NCBI RefSeq assembly: GCF_000381985.1
Contig: NZ_KB907339.1
Location: 124,001-188,000, forward strand
Source of the DNA: Novispirillum itersonii subsp. itersonii ATCC 12639
GTDB lineage: Bacteria; Pseudomonadota; Alphaproteobacteria; Rhodospirillales; Rhodospirillaceae
Direction of reading: 5' to 3'
DNA: 64,000 bases
In this document: in pieces, positions 1 to 8,905 of the stretch
Layout: every line of letters starts with the position of its first letter
How positions within the stretch are numbered: the first letter of the stretch is position 1
The notes under the pieces: model-generated
Seen by the model: only the letters and a program-made list of their open reading frames with translations
Database searches by the model: none
What the model was told of the DNA's origin: nothing
Translations under genes and position numbers: made by a program

Positions 1-2
1 TC

Positions 3-374
3 AACGAGCTGTGGGGCCATCAGACCGGTGATGCGGTGCTGCAGGGCTTTTCCCGCCTGTTGCGGCAGCGGATGCGCAAAACCGACATCATCGGCCGTCT
101 GGGCGGTGAAACCTTCGCGATCATTCTGCCGGGGGCTTCGAAAACGCAGGCCCGGCAGGTGATCACCGATATCGCCGGGGCCTTCCGCAGCCTTGACCAG
201 CCGTGCCGTGACGGGGTGTTTCAGGCGACGGTCAGTGCCGGGATTGCCGGTTTTGCCGATGGCGCGGGAACGGTGCGCGATTGCCTGCGGGCTGCCGATT
301 CCGCCTTGTTTGCAGCCAAGAACCGGGGTCGGGATCAGGTCTGTCTGGCCACCCCGTCCCACGCTGAGGCCTGA
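3..374 (+). CDS. GGDEF-domain protein, C-terminal part (5' end outside window)
   Basis: The visible 123 residues are the second half of a GGDEF (diguanylate cyclase) domain. They run from the nucleotide-binding NxLWGHxxGDxxL element through the signature loop, written GGETF here, to the closing segment with A-D-x-A-L-F-x-A-K-N-R-G-R-D. Active members make cyclic di-GMP from two GTP. The third signature residue (Glu) is kept; the fourth, usually Glu, is Thr, so activity is uncertain. The sensory N-terminus is missing. The stop lies 16 bases before the likely start of a hybrid kinase on the same strand, so both may form one signalling operon. Confidence 0.85.
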   Translation, partial: NELWGHQTGDAVLQGFSRLLRQRMRKTDIIGRLGGETFAIILPGASKTQARQVITDIAGAFRSLDQPCRDGVFQATVSAGIAGFADGAGTVRDCLRAADSALFAAKNRGRDQVCLATPSHAEA

Positions 375-390
375 GGAGCCAAACAGACAA

Positions 391-2364
391 GTGGACAGTG
401 ACAGGAACCGGACCGTGACAACACCGACCCTTGCCGTTCCCCTGACCGCGGAACGGATTCTGGAGACGCTCGGCGATATGGTGGTGGTGGTCGATCCCCG
501 CTGCCGGGTGGTGTTTCAGGGCCGAGGTCTGTGCCGGGCGCTTGGTTATGCCGAGGGTGGATTACTGGGGCGTCTGCTGCCTGAATTCGTCCATGTCGAT
601 GATCAGGACCGGATGCTGGCGGTTCTCGATCCCCTGCTGACGGCACCGCTTTCCGGCGGGGCTGTCCCTGTGGAAGAGGCCCGCTGCACGGTTCGCTGGG
701 CGCATGTGAGCGGAGAGTGGCAGGCCGTATCAATGGTGGCGCGGCGGCAGGCCGAGACCGGGCATGTGGTGATCACGGGCCGCGATGTCACCGACAGCCA
801 CCAGCGGGAGCAGGGCCTGCAGCAGGCGCGGGCCCGGGCCGAGGAAAGCGGGCAGGCCAAGGCCGATTTTCTGGCGATGATGAGCCATGAAATCCGCACC
901 CCGATGAGTGGAATTATCGGCCTGATTGATCTGCTGCGGGGGACTGAACTGAATACCCGCCAGCAGGATTATGTGCGGGCGCTGGTGCAGGCAGGGGAGC
1001 ACCTCTCCGACCTTCTGAACGACATCCTTGATTTCTCGAAGATCGAGGCCAACCATCTGGAAATTGAGACGGTCGCCTTTGACCTGCGGAAGCTGGCAGG
1101 GGCGGTGATGGATATTTTCCGCGCCCGTGCCGAGGCGAAGGGGGTTGCCCTGCGGGGCAGTGTTGCCCCCGATCTGTCGCGCTGGTGGAAAGGTGATGCC
1201 CGTCATCTGCGGCAGGTTCTGGCCAATCTGATCGGCAATGCGGTCAAATTTACCGACAACGGCCATGTCGAGGTCAAGGTGACAGCCCGCGGCACGCCGG
1301 GGCCGGGGGGGCTTCAGATGCTGGAGTTCTCGATTTCCGATACCGGGATCGGGATCGCGGAAGCCCAGAAACCCCAGTTGTTTCAGCCCTTTGTGCAGGC
1401 TGATATCAGCAATACCCGCCGTCATGGCGGAACCGGACTCGGGCTGGCCATCAGCAAGCGTCTGGTAGAGGCAATGGGCGGGGCGATCAGCGTCACCAGT
1501 CAGCGTCATGTGGGGTCAACCTTTCATTTCACCCTGCCGGTGCAGCCGATTGAGGCCCCGCGCGGGCAGGTGGTGCCCCTGGATCCGGCCCGGCCATTCG
1601 ACGGGCGGATTCTGGTGGTCGATGATTCTGATCTCAACCGGATGGTGCTGGGGGATATGCTGGAACGGTTCGGTCTGTCGGTCAGTACCGCCCTGAACGG
1701 ACTGGAAGCGCTGGACAAAGTCCGGAAGGAACCGGGGTTTTCCCTGATCTTCATGGATATCCAGATGCCGGTGATGGATGGTTTTTCGGCGATTGAGGCG
1801 ATCCGGCGGCAGGAAAAAGCCAGCGGTGCCACGCCAGTGCCGATTTTGGCCCTGTCTGCGACCGCCCTGCGCGAAGACCGCGAGCGGGCGCTGGCACTGG
1901 GCTGCAACGACTACGTTGTTAAACCGCTGCGGAAGGATGTTCTGCTGACCTTGTTGCGGACCTATTGCCCGGCGAAGGACGGCAACAGATCCCTGTCCGA
2001 TCTTGAGCAGCAGCCGGTCGAACCGGCGACGGAACCGGCTGCCGTGACTGTGCTTGAGCCGGAACTGGTGGCTCTGGTCCCGGTGTTTCTGAACGGGGTT
2101 GCCGAAGATCTGGCGGCGCTGCGTCGGGCCGCCGGTGGTGGGGATGCTGCCGGGGTGCGGCGTTCTGCCCACACCATGAAGGGCAATGCCATGCTGTTCG
2201 GCTTTCAGGAGCTGGTTGACTGCCTGCGGGCCTTGGAGGCGGTCGGGCATGAGCAGGCGGTGAGCGGCGGATCAGCAGAAACCCTGCGGGGGCTGTGTGC
2301 GCCGCAGATCAGCCGCCTTGAAACCCTGTTGCAGGATCTGGCCGGGCGGGCAGGTCCGCCGTGA
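391..2364 (+). CDS. Hybrid sensor histidine kinase with receiver and HPt domains
   Basis: A BarA/ArcB-like multi-step phosphorelay kinase of 657 residues without a membrane segment, so probably cytoplasmic. Order: PAS-like domain (about 20-140), HisKA with H-box MSHEIRTPMSG (His166), HATPase_c with G-x-G-I-G and G-G-T-G-L-G-L boxes, receiver (LVVDDSD; phosphoacceptor Asp456 in FMDIQMPVMDG; Lys in VVKPL), and a C-terminal HPt domain with AHTMKGN (His594). The frame stays open upstream into the GGDEF gene, but that part is its out-of-frame shadow. I place the start at GTG 391 after AGGAG at 374-378; GTG 415 is an alternative. The separate receiver protein just downstream is a plausible phosphoryl acceptor (inference). 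Confidence 0.9.
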   Translation: MDSDRNRTVTTPTLAVPLTAERILETLGDMVVVVDPRCRVVFQGRGLCRALGYAEGGLLGRLLPEFVHVDDQDRMLAVLDPLLTAPLSGGAVPVEEARCTVRWAHVSGEWQAVSMVARRQAETGHVVITGRDVTDSHQREQGLQQARARAEESGQAKADFLAMMSHEIRTPMSGIIGLIDLLRGTELNTRQQDYVRALVQAGEHLSDLLNDILDFSKIEANHLEIETVAFDLRKLAGAVMDIFRARAEAKGVALRGSVAPDLSRWWKGDARHLRQVLANLIGNAVKFTDNGHVEVKVTARGTPGPGGLQMLEFSISDTGIGIAEAQKPQLFQPFVQADISNTRRHGGTGLGLAISKRLVEAMGGAISVTSQRHVGSTFHFTLPVQPIEAPRGQVVPLDPARPFDGRILVVDDSDLNRMVLGDMLERFGLSVSTALNGLEALDKVRKEPGFSLIFMDIQMPVMDGFSAIEAIRRQEKASGATPVPILALSATALREDRERALALGCNDYVVKPLRKDVLLTLLRTYCPAKDGNRSLSDLEQQPVEPATEPAAVTVLEPELVALVPVFLNGVAEDLAALRRAAGGGDAAGVRRSAHTMKGNAMLFGFQELVDCLRALEAVGHEQAVSGGSAETLRGLCAPQISRLETLLQDLAGRAGPP

Positions 2365-2473
2365 CCGCAGTGCTGAAATTGTTTGTCAGGAAACGGAAAA
2401 TGCTTACTGTCAAAGGCTGTGCCAATAGTGGTGGTACAGATATGGGCGGATGGCAGAGCAACCGGGGGCGGTC

Positions 2474-2911
2474 ATGAAATACGAGCGGATCATCGAAATC
2501 CTGCTTGTCGAAGATAATCCGGGCGATGCCCGGCTGGCGGCAGAGGCGTTTAAGGAAGGGACAATCCCGACGCGGCTGCATGTGGCCTCTGACGGAATTG
2601 AAGCGATGGCCTTTCTGCGCCGTCAGGGCCGCCACGAGGCGGCACCCCGGCCGGATATGATTTTGCTGGATCTCAATCTGCCGCGGAAGGATGGGCGCGA
2701 GGTTCTGGCCGAGATTAAGGAAGACCCGGCACTGCGGCGCATTCCGGTGATCGTCCTGACCACATCGCAGGCAGAAAATGACGTGACCCGTGCCTACGAT
2801 CTGCACGCCAACTGCTATATCGTCAAGCCGGTCGATTTTGACCGCTTTATTGATGTGGTGAAGGGGATCGAGGATTTCTGGTGTTCATTGGTCAAGCTGT
2901 CGCCGGTATGA
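2474..2911 (+). CDS. Single-domain response regulator, Rcp1-like
   Basis: A stand-alone receiver of 145 residues with no output domain. It has the Rcp1-type opening [10 protein letters not shown], the phosphoacceptor Asp66 in [11 protein letters not shown], Thr in VLTTS and Lys in IVKPVDFD. Such receivers often serve phytochrome-like or hybrid kinases. It lies 109 bases after the hybrid kinase on the same strand, so it may receive phosphate from it. ATG 2450 would add eight residues but has no usable ribosome binding site; homology begins at Met 2474. A good terminator follows the stop. Confidence 0.85.
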   Translation: MKYERIIEILLVEDNPGDARLAAEAFKEGTIPTRLHVASDGIEAMAFLRRQGRHEAAPRPDMILLDLNLPRKDGREVLAEIKEDPALRRIPVIVLTTSQAENDVTRAYDLHANCYIVKPVDFDRFIDVVKGIEDFWCSLVKLSPV

Positions 2912-2940
2912 CCGCCGGAGTTCTTTTTCCTGCCTCAGAG

Positions 2941-2964
2941 ACCCCGCCGGTGTGCGGGGTTTTC
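2941..2964 (+). terminator. Rho-independent terminator after the response regulator
   Basis: Perfect stem CCCCGC (2942-2947) with GCGGGG (2954-2959), flanked by an A-T pair, six-base loop, then TTTTC. It closes the kinase/receiver unit and separates it from the hemerythrin gene. Confidence 0.8.
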
Positions 2965-3030
2965 TGTTGGTGGGGGAGCGGGTGAGAGAATGGATAAAGT
3001 GATACAGTTTTTTATTCATTGAAGTGAAAA

Positions 3031-3059
3031 TTGAAACATTAAAGAATTTGCGGTATTGT
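3031..3059 (+). promoter_or_regulatory. Predicted sigma-70 promoter of the hemerythrin gene
   Basis: TTGAAA (3031-3036), 17-base spacer, TATTGT (3054-3059), in an AT-rich island after a terminator. The transcript would start near 3066, which rules out GTG 3058 as the start codon of the next gene. Confidence 0.55.
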
Positions 3060-3186
3060 GGTCCCCGACACACAGCCGCCGCAGGGCTGCCGGTCCACCG
3101 GGGGACAGACCGGGGCGGCAGCGGCAGAACCGGCGGGGTCCGCACCTGCCGCTGCGGCCCGCCCCCCTGAGGGAATGACGGACGCC

Positions 3187-3759
3187 ATGAGGGAGTCGCT
3201 GCACATCATTAAACAGGAACACCGCAACCTGTTCCGCGTGGTGAACATGATGGATCAGATCCTGCGGAGCCTGAAGCCGGGGGAGACGCCCGACTTCTCC
3301 TTTCTGGATGATGTTCTTGATTACATCGAAACCTTCACCGATGTGTATCACCACCCGAAGGAAGATCTGTTCCTGTTCCGTCTGCTGCGCCAGCGCGATG
3401 CCGGGGCGGAGGCGATTATTGAGGAACTGGAGGAAGAGCATCAGCGCTGCCCGGTTTCTCTGAAGGCGGTCAAAGACGGGCTGGCGGCCTTCCGGGCGCA
3501 GGGCCCGGAGGGTCTGGAGACGTTCAGGGCGCTGGCGGCAGACTATCTGCGCTTTCAGACCAAGCACCTGCAGAAAGAAGAAGGGATCGTGCTGCCGCTG
3601 GCCATGCGGGCACTGACAGAGGAAGACTGGGCGGAAATTGATACCGCTTTCCGCGATAATGCCGACCCGGTGTTCGGGCCGCAGGGGCGGGCGGAAACCC
3701 GTTCGCTTTACAGCCGGATTGTGAATGAAGCCCCGGCCCCGTTCGGCTTCGGGGACTAA
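3187..3759 (+). CDS. Hemerythrin HHE-domain protein
   Basis: A soluble four-helix di-iron protein of about 190 residues. The expected ligands are present in order: His in KQEH, the HHPKED segment, Glu/His in EEEH, and HLQKEE near residue 127. Hemerythrins bind oxygen, nitric oxide or iron, and in bacteria act as O2/redox sensors or protective buffers. The frame is open back to 3058, encoding a Pro/Ala-rich stretch, but a promoter covers that point. GAGGGA at 3169-3174 best serves ATG 3187; ATG 3175 would touch it. It follows two phosphorelay genes and faces a degenerate GGDEF/EAL gene, so an O2/NO-sensing role in the cluster is possible (inference). Confidence 0.85.
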   Translation: MRESLHIIKQEHRNLFRVVNMMDQILRSLKPGETPDFSFLDDVLDYIETFTDVYHHPKEDLFLFRLLRQRDAGAEAIIEELEEEHQRCPVSLKAVKDGLAAFRAQGPEGLETFRALAADYLRFQTKHLQKEEGIVLPLAMRALTEEDWAEIDTAFRDNADPVFGPQGRAETRSLYSRIVNEAPAPFGFGD

Positions 3760-3773
3760 TCAGGGTGCGCTGC

Positions 3774-3806
3774 CTCCCCGCGGTCTCAGCAAGACACCGC
3801 GGGGAG
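3774..3806. terminator. Shared hairpin between convergent genes
   Basis: Perfect 11-bp stem CTCCCCGCGGT / ACCGCGGGGAG with an 11-base loop, extended by GCTGCC/GGCAGC on the flanks. It lies between two converging genes and has no T tract on either side, so it may terminate weakly or act as a 3'-end stabiliser. Confidence 0.55.
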
Positions 3807-3817
3807 ACGGGCAGCCA

Positions 3818-5074
3818 TTATCCCAGCCCTTTCAGGGATTTCTGGTAGGGGACCCGTGCATCAGGCCCTTCGCTGTCCACGGCAAAGCCGGAGACCAGCG
3901 CGTATTTCAGCTTGGCGGCTTCCTTCAGGTCTTCCTCATCACGCAGGCCCCATGCATAGCGCAGACGGGGCAGGCGGCCCCGGCAGACTGTTGCCAGATT
4001 GGCGAAATCCTGCAGTGCATGCAGCCGCTGTTCTGACGATACCCCGTGACGGCTGAGGTCGTTCAGGTCGATGCCGATCGCATCGGCCCGCCCGGCATGG
4101 GGGGCAATCCGTTCCAGATGACTGAGCAGACAGCGGATAAAAACACCGCCGCAGACGCTCCGCAGGTCGGTGATGGTCTGCGGCAGATCTGACAGGGGGA
4201 AGTTGTCGAGGACCCCGACCAGCTCGATCCGCAGTTCCATCTGTCGGTCGGCGGGGGCTGTTTTCTGCAACTGGGCCACCATGCGGTCGCGGTTTTTTCC
4301 CAGCAGGGACCGGAAGTGCAGGGGCAGGATAAACACCGGCCGTTCCTTCCACGGCTGGGTATTTTTCAGCTGGACGGCCAGAGCGTCAAGGCTGTGCATA
4401 TCGACCGCAACCGTCAGCGGATCATCATAACCGCCATTCAGCACCCATTGCCCGCTCCGGCGTCCGGTTTCGGTCTCCCGGCGGGCGATTGACTGCAGGC
4501 CCTGTACCATACCGCTTTCCAGCGTCAGCACCGGGGCGTAGACGGTGGACAGCTGCTGGTGCAGGCGGGTGAGAATTTCGCTGCTCTGGCTTTGCGCCTG
4601 TGTGGCGGCGCTGGGGCGCTCAAACATATGGGCGACGGCGGTGTCGACCAGTTCCGACAGGGAGATGCTTTTGACCTGTACGCCGTTGCCCTTCAGGGTT
4701 ACCGGCTGGCCGGACAGCAGGCGGTCGCGCATATCGGTGGCGATGGTGGTCGCCCGCTGCTCGGCTTCACCCGCGCGGCCCTGCGCGAGGAATGTCACAA
4801 ACGAGACATCGCCCTGACGGCTGTAGGCATCCCGGCTGCCAAGCCAGCCCTGCAGGATCCGTTCGGCGGCGAGGACGGTCCCTTCCGCCACCGCCTGCCA
4901 GTGGGGGCCAAAAGCCTCGCGGAATTCTTTCAGGCTGAAGACATACAGGCGCGGCAGGCCGACCGTGGCGGCGCAGTATTCCCGCACCACATTGGCCAGC
5001 CCCATCTGTGGAAAGTCATCCCCGTCTTTTGGCAGATCAGCCAGAGAGCGGATAATTGCATCAGGATCAGTCAT
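3818..5074 (-). CDS. Hypothetical protein resembling a degenerate GGDEF-EAL pair
   Basis: 418 residues, no signal peptide or membrane segment. I do not recognise a close family. Residues about 70-115 (GDVSFVTFLAQG followed by an A-E-Q-R-A amphipathic helix) resemble the end of a GGDEF domain without its motif. Residues about 215-415 resemble an EAL fold: PVFILPLHFRSLL, an L-R-I-E-L strand, G-I-D-L-N-D-L, and A-N-L-A-T-V-C-R before a repeat of L-K-x-A-L-V-S-G. No EAL motif or metal ligands remain, so if related it is a catalytically dead c-di-GMP or protein-binding module. The start at 5074 follows GGGGGGA; ATG 5095 is upstream in an inverted repeat. Context: kinase, receiver and hemerythrin genes. 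Confidence 0.6.
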   Translation of the reverse strand: MTDPDAIIRSLADLPKDGDDFPQMGLANVVREYCAATVGLPRLYVFSLKEFREAFGPHWQAVAEGTVLAAERILQGWLGSRDAYSRQGDVSFVTFLAQGRAGEAEQRATTIATDMRDRLLSGQPVTLKGNGVQVKSISLSELVDTAVAHMFERPSAATQAQSQSSEILTRLHQQLSTVYAPVLTLESGMVQGLQSIARRETETGRRSGQWVLNGGYDDPLTVAVDMHSLDALAVQLKNTQPWKERPVFILPLHFRSLLGKNRDRMVAQLQKTAPADRQMELRIELVGVLDNFPLSDLPQTITDLRSVCGGVFIRCLLSHLERIAPHAGRADAIGIDLNDLSRHGVSSEQRLHALQDFANLATVCRGRLPRLRYAWGLRDEEDLKEAAKLKYALVSGFAVDSEGPDARVPYQKSLKGLG

Positions 5075-5089
5075 CACAGTGTCCCCCCA

Positions 5090-5109
5090 ATCCATTGGAC
5101 CCTATGGAT
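5090..5109. repeat. Inverted repeat at the 5' end of the degenerate GGDEF/EAL gene
   Basis: ATCCAT (5090-5095), eight bases, ATGGAT (5104-5109), perfect. It sits 16 bases upstream of the chosen start on the minus strand and covers a second possible ATG. It could be an operator or an mRNA hairpin that masks the upstream start. Confidence 0.35.
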
Positions 5110-5234
5110 CAGGGCGTTTTCAGCAAAAGGCAGGTAGCTCTGTGGTTGAAAACGTTGACATGAAGGACGTCTTCCCCGATGAACCGCTGCCCCCTGATCA
5201 GAAAATGCCCCTGCAGCCGCCTGTTTCGGCCATT

Positions 5235-5254
5235 CCCGCTTCCGTAGAAGCGGG
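5235..5254. repeat. Isolated stem-loop in a 286-base gene-free stretch (5075-5360)
   Basis: CCCGCTTC / GAAGCGGG with CGTA tetraloop, perfect 8-bp stem. It lies between the start of the GGDEF/EAL-like gene and the end of tlyA. No T tract follows. A 44-codon frame (5160-5294, plus) crosses it but lacks a convincing ribosome binding site, so I leave it uncalled. The rest of the stretch holds the promoter zone of the minus-strand gene. Confidence 0.4.
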
Positions 5255-5360
5255 GACTGCTTTGTATCTTAAGGGTATACCGCAATGGGGTTGAAAGAAA
5301 AGTCTGCGATGGTGCCTTTGGCGCGTATCAGAACAGCCTGATTTACAGGGCTTTTGTCTG

Positions 5361-6140
5361 TTATGGCTGATACTGCCCGACCAGCAGGAATTCGACGTTG
5401 CCTTCCGGTCCTTTGATCGGGCTTTCGGTGATGCCTTCGACCCGCCAGCCGGGGCGGTTGCCCAGCCAGTCGCGCATGGTGTCGCAGACTTCGGCATGCA
5501 GGGCCGGGTCGCGGACCACTCCGCCTTTGCCCAGCCGCTCTTTCCCGACCTCAAACTGCGGCTTGATCAGGGCAACCAGCCAGCCACCGGGCTTCAGGAA
5601 GGTCAGCGGGGTTTCCAGCACCGTACGCAGGCCGATAAAGCTGGCATCACAGACGACGATATCGACCGGCTCGGGGATCTGATCTGCGGTCAGGTGCCGG
5701 GCATTGGTGCGTTCCAGCACCACCACGCGCGGGTCGGTGCGCAGTTTGTGGGCCAGCTGCCCATACCCGACATCCACCGAATAGACCCGGGTGGCACCGT
5801 GGGTCAGCAGCACATCGGTGAAGCCGCCGGTGGAAGAGCCGACATCCATCCCCACCCAGCCGGTGGGGGTGATGCCGAATGTGGTCAGGCCCTTTTCCAG
5901 TTTCAGGCCGCCGCGTGAGACCCAGGGGTGGTCCTGCCCCTTCAGTTCCACCGTGCGGTCGGTGGGGATCTTGGTGCCCGGCTTATCAGCTTTCTGGCCG
6001 TTGACCAGCACCAGACCGGCCATGATCAGCGCCTGTGCCCGGGTGCGGCTTTCCGCCAGTCCCCGGTCCACCAGAATCTGGTCCAGACGTTCCTTTCCGA
6101 CTTTTTCGGGTCCTGCCTTTTCAGGGCTGCTGTTACTCAC
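5361..6140 (-). CDS. tlyA: TlyA-family rRNA 2'-O-methyltransferase
   Basis: 259 residues: an N-terminal S4 RNA-binding domain (RLDQILVDRGLAESRTRAQ, about 17-75) and an FtsJ-type methyltransferase (GMDVGSSTGGFTDVLL, SVDVGYGQLA, VVCDASFI). TlyA enzymes 2'-O-methylate cytidines of 16S/23S rRNA; earlier annotations call them hemolysin A. The ATG overlaps the marC stop by four bases (ATGA), which indicates translational coupling. Its position after the ispA/dxs genes is common in alphaproteobacteria. A weak hairpin with one bulge (about 5336-5353) follows the stop. Confidence 0.93.
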   Translation of the reverse strand: MSNSSPEKAGPEKVGKERLDQILVDRGLAESRTRAQALIMAGLVLVNGQKADKPGTKIPTDRTVELKGQDHPWVSRGGLKLEKGLTTFGITPTGWVGMDVGSSTGGFTDVLLTHGATRVYSVDVGYGQLAHKLRTDPRVVVLERTNARHLTADQIPEPVDIVVCDASFIGLRTVLETPLTFLKPGGWLVALIKPQFEVGKERLGKGGVVRDPALHAEVCDTMRDWLGNRPGWRVEGITESPIKGPEGNVEFLLVGQYQP

Positions 6141-6745
6141 GGTACAGTGTCCTTCAGGGTTGCCATGTACTGGGCCATGCCGTTCATCAGCATCTGCACG
6201 GCCACCACCACCAGAATCATCCCCATCAGGCGTTCCATCAGGTTCAGGCCCTTATCCTTCAGCCAGCGGCGGCCGAAGTCAGCGGCGAAAATGATGGCTC
6301 CGCCGATCAGCCAGGCCACCAGAACGGCGGTCAGCCAGTCGGTCATCCGGCCCGGTTCCTGCGTGGCCAGCAGCATCACAAACGCCATGCTTGACGGCCC
6401 GGCCACCAGCGGGATTGCCAGCGGCACCAGCCACGGGTCGGCATCGTCACTGTTTCCGGCAATGCCGCCATGACGGCCGGGGAAGATCATCCGCAGCGCC
6501 ACCAGAAACAGCACCACGCCCCCGGCCACCGACAGCGCCGGGGTAGAGATCCCCAGCGAGGTCAGGATCACTTTGCCGAAGAACAGGAAGACCATCAGGA
6601 TGATCAGGGCGAAAGACAGTTCGCGCAGGATGGCAAGGCGGCGTTTGCGGTTTTCCAGCTTGCCGAGAACCGACAGGAAAATCGGGGCGTTGCCGAGTGG
6701 ATCCATCAGCAGAAACAGGGTGATCACCGCGGAAGTGACGGTCAT
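6137..6745 (-). CDS. MarC-family integral membrane protein
   Basis: 202 residues, six predicted membrane helices, with the family opening L-F-L-L-M-D-P-L-G-N-A-P-I-F near residue 15 and a matching V-A-G-P-S-S-M element in the second half. The family (MarC/YchE/YhgN) is widespread and of unknown function despite its name. The start at 6745 is fixed by AGGAG eight bases upstream; the frame stays open to 6898 but runs into the dxs terminator. It sits between dxs and tlyA and overlaps tlyA by four bases. Confidence 0.9.
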   Translation of the reverse strand: MTVTSAVITLFLLMDPLGNAPIFLSVLGKLENRKRRLAILRELSFALIILMVFLFFGKVILTSLGISTPALSVAGGVVLFLVALRMIFPGRHGGIAGNSDDADPWLVPLAIPLVAGPSSMAFVMLLATQEPGRMTDWLTAVLVAWLIGGAIIFAADFGRRWLKDKGLNLMERLMGMILVVVAVQMLMNGMAQYMATLKDTVP

Positions 6746-6763
6746 GCCGGTGCTCCTGTCCGG

Positions 6764-6806
6764 AAATGAGAAAACCGTCACGGTGCCGGGCCGGGCACCG
6801 TGACGG
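6764..6806 (-). terminator. Rho-independent terminator after dxs
   Basis: Perfect 13-bp stem CCGTCACGGTGCC / GGCACCGTGACGG (6775-6787 with 6794-6806), six-base loop, followed on the minus strand by TTTTCTCATTT. It lies 18 bases before the marC start codon, so marC-tlyA must be expressed by readthrough or from its own promoter hidden in this gap. Confidence 0.88.
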
Positions 6807-6830
6807 GCAGAGTGTGGCAAGGCTGACCGG

Positions 6831-8768
6831 TCAGGCCGGAGAGGCCGATCCGGCTTCCGGCTGGGTCTGCCCCAGAATATCGAGAACACGGGCGGCAATC
6901 TGCCGGGCGGTCAGCCCTGCCAGTTCCAGCTGCCGGGCCGGGCTTTCATGCTCAATGAAGATGTCTGGCAGGCCGAGGGTCCGCACCTTCAGGCCGCCAT
7001 CCAGCGCCCCGGTGTCAGACAGGTGGGTCAGCACCATGGCGCCAAACCCGCCGCGGGCGCTGTCTTCCACCGTGATCAGCACATCGTGGCGGCTGGCCAG
7101 ATCAGCCAGCAGGGCGGCATCCAGCGGCTTGGCAAAGCGGGCATCGGCGACTGTCACTGACAGGCCATGCGCCTGCAGGTCATCGGCGGCGGCGGTACAC
7201 TGGTGCAGGATCGGCCCCAGCGCCAGCAGCGCGACGCTGCGCCCGTTGCGGATGATCCGGCCTTTGCCGAGTTCCAGCACCTCACCGGTTTCCGGCAGGG
7301 GCACGCCGGTACCTTCGCCACGCGGGTAGCGGAAGGCAATCGGGCCGCTGTCATAGGCGGCGGCGGTGGCAACGGCATGGACCAGTTCGGCCTCGTCAGA
7401 CGGGGCCATTACCACCATGTTGGGCAGACAGCAGAGATAGCAGAGGTCGAAAGAACCGTGATGGGTTGCCCCGTCGGCGCCGACCATTCCGGCGCGGTCG
7501 ATGGCAAAGCGGACCGGCAGGTTCTGGATCGCCACGTCATGCACCACCTGATCGAACCCGCGTTGCAGGAAGGTGGAATAGAGGGCGGTGAACGGCTTAT
7601 AGCCTTCGCAGGCCAGACCGGCGGCAAAGGTGACGGCGTGCTGTTCGGCGATGCCGACATCAAAGGTACGGGCGGGAAATTCCCGCGCGAACACGTCCAG
7701 CCCGGTCCCGGCGGGCATGGCGGCGGTGATGGCGACGATTTTATCGTCATTGCGGGCGGCGGCGGTCAGCGCCTTGGCAAAAACCCCGGTGTAGCTGGGG
7801 GCGTTGGGTTTGCCTTTTTCCTGCGCGCCGGTGACGACATTAAAGCGGGCGACCCCGTGGTATTTGTCGGCAGCGGCTTCGGCCGGCGGATAGCCCTTGC
7901 CCTTCTGGGTCACCACGTGGATCAGCACCGGCCCTTCGCCATGATCCCGCACGTTCTTCAGCACCGGCACCAGATGGTCCATCTGATGGCCGTCGATCGG
8001 GCCGACGTAGTAGAAGCCAAGCTCTTCAAACAGGGTGCCGCCGGTGACCATGCCCCGGGCGTATTCCTCCGCCCGCTGGGCGGCGCGCTTGACCGGACCG
8101 GGGAACCGCGAGGACAGATCCTTCAGCAGGTGCCGCAGCGAGACATAGGATTTCGAGGAGATCAGCTTTGACAGATAGGCACTCATCGCCCCGACCGGCG
8201 GCGCGATTGACATGTCGTTGTCATTCAGGATGACGATCAGGCGGCTGTCCATCGCCCCGGCGTTGTTCATCGCCTCATAGGCCATCCCGGCGCTCATGGC
8301 ACCATCGCCGATGACAGCGATGACGTGGTTTTTGCCCCCGGCGAGGTCGCGGGCGACTGCCATGCCGAGACCGGCGGAAATCGAGGTGGAGCTGTGCCCG
8401 GCCCCGAACGGGTCATACTCGCTTTCAAACCGGTTGGTGAACCCCGACAGTCCGCCCCCCTGCCGCAGGGTGCGGATGCGGTCCCGCCGCCCGGTAAGGA
8501 TCTTGTGGGGGTAGCACTGATGCCCGACATCCCAGATCAGGCGGTCAGCCGGGGTGTCGAAGACATGGTGCAGGGCAACGGTCAGTTCCACCACCCCCAG
8601 CCCTGCGCCAAGGTGCCCGCCGGTGGTGGACACGGCGTCGATCATTTCGTCCCGGACTTCCTGCGCCAGTTGCACCAGATCCTCAGGCTTCAGGGCCTTG
8701 AGGTCGGCGGGGGAGCCGATGGTGTCAAGCAGCGGGGTGACCGGGCGCGGAGTGGCGGGAGTGGACAC
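6831..8768 (-). CDS. dxs: 1-deoxy-D-xylulose-5-phosphate synthase
   Basis: 645 residues, typical length. It makes DXP from pyruvate and glyceraldehyde 3-phosphate with thiamine diphosphate, the first step of the MEP isoprenoid pathway. Visible: [17 protein letters not shown] near the N-terminus, [16 protein letters not shown], the ThDP motif [18 protein letters not shown], and the transketolase central and C-terminal domains ([18 protein letters not shown]). It lies 137 bases downstream of ispA on the same strand; a hairpin in that gap may limit readthrough. A canonical terminator closes it. Confidence 0.97.
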   Translation of the reverse strand: MSTPATPRPVTPLLDTIGSPADLKALKPEDLVQLAQEVRDEMIDAVSTTGGHLGAGLGVVELTVALHHVFDTPADRLIWDVGHQCYPHKILTGRRDRIRTLRQGGGLSGFTNRFESEYDPFGAGHSSTSISAGLGMAVARDLAGGKNHVIAVIGDGAMSAGMAYEAMNNAGAMDSRLIVILNDNDMSIAPPVGAMSAYLSKLISSKSYVSLRHLLKDLSSRFPGPVKRAAQRAEEYARGMVTGGTLFEELGFYYVGPIDGHQMDHLVPVLKNVRDHGEGPVLIHVVTQKGKGYPPAEAAADKYHGVARFNVVTGAQEKGKPNAPSYTGVFAKALTAAARNDDKIVAITAAMPAGTGLDVFAREFPARTFDVGIAEQHAVTFAAGLACEGYKPFTALYSTFLQRGFDQVVHDVAIQNLPVRFAIDRAGMVGADGATHHGSFDLCYLCCLPNMVVMAPSDEAELVHAVATAAAYDSGPIAFRYPRGEGTGVPLPETGEVLELGKGRIIRNGRSVALLALGPILHQCTAAADDLQAHGLSVTVADARFAKPLDAALLADLASRHDVLITVEDSARGGFGAMVLTHLSDTGALDGGLKVRTLGLPDIFIEHESPARQLELAGLTARQIAARVLDILGQTQPEAGSASPA

Positions 8769-8801
8769 GGGCAGACTCTACAGCTTCAGTAAAGATCACC
8801 G

Positions 8802-8828
8802 GGGCGGACAGGCATAGCCGGTCCGCCC
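8802..8828 (-). terminator. Hairpin between ispA and dxs
   Basis: GGGCGGAC / GTCCGCCC (8802-8809 with 8821-8828), continued by an inner GGC-ATA-GCC stem. On the minus strand it follows ispA and has no proper T tract, so it is a weak terminator or a 3' stabiliser in the 137-base gap. Confidence 0.45.
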
Positions 8829-8905
8829 GGCGCGGGGAATGAATCCGACAATAACAGATCCCGGCGGCGGGAACGAACGCCAACCGCCGGAACGTCATAA
8901 TTGGA

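Noticed and set aside
193-390. N-terminal extension of the hybrid kinase from TTG 193
   Set aside because: It is the out-of-frame reading of the GGDEF gene; Arg/Pro/Cys-rich and without family similarity. A Shine-Dalgarno lies before GTG 391.
3058-3186. GTG 3058 as start of the hemerythrin gene
   Set aside because: The codon overlaps the -10 element of the likely promoter and lacks a ribosome site; the added residues are Pro/Ala-rich filler.
5160-5294. 44-codon plus-strand frame MKDVFPDEP... upstream of tlyA
   Set aside because: No ribosome site, spans a perfect stem-loop, no family resemblance.
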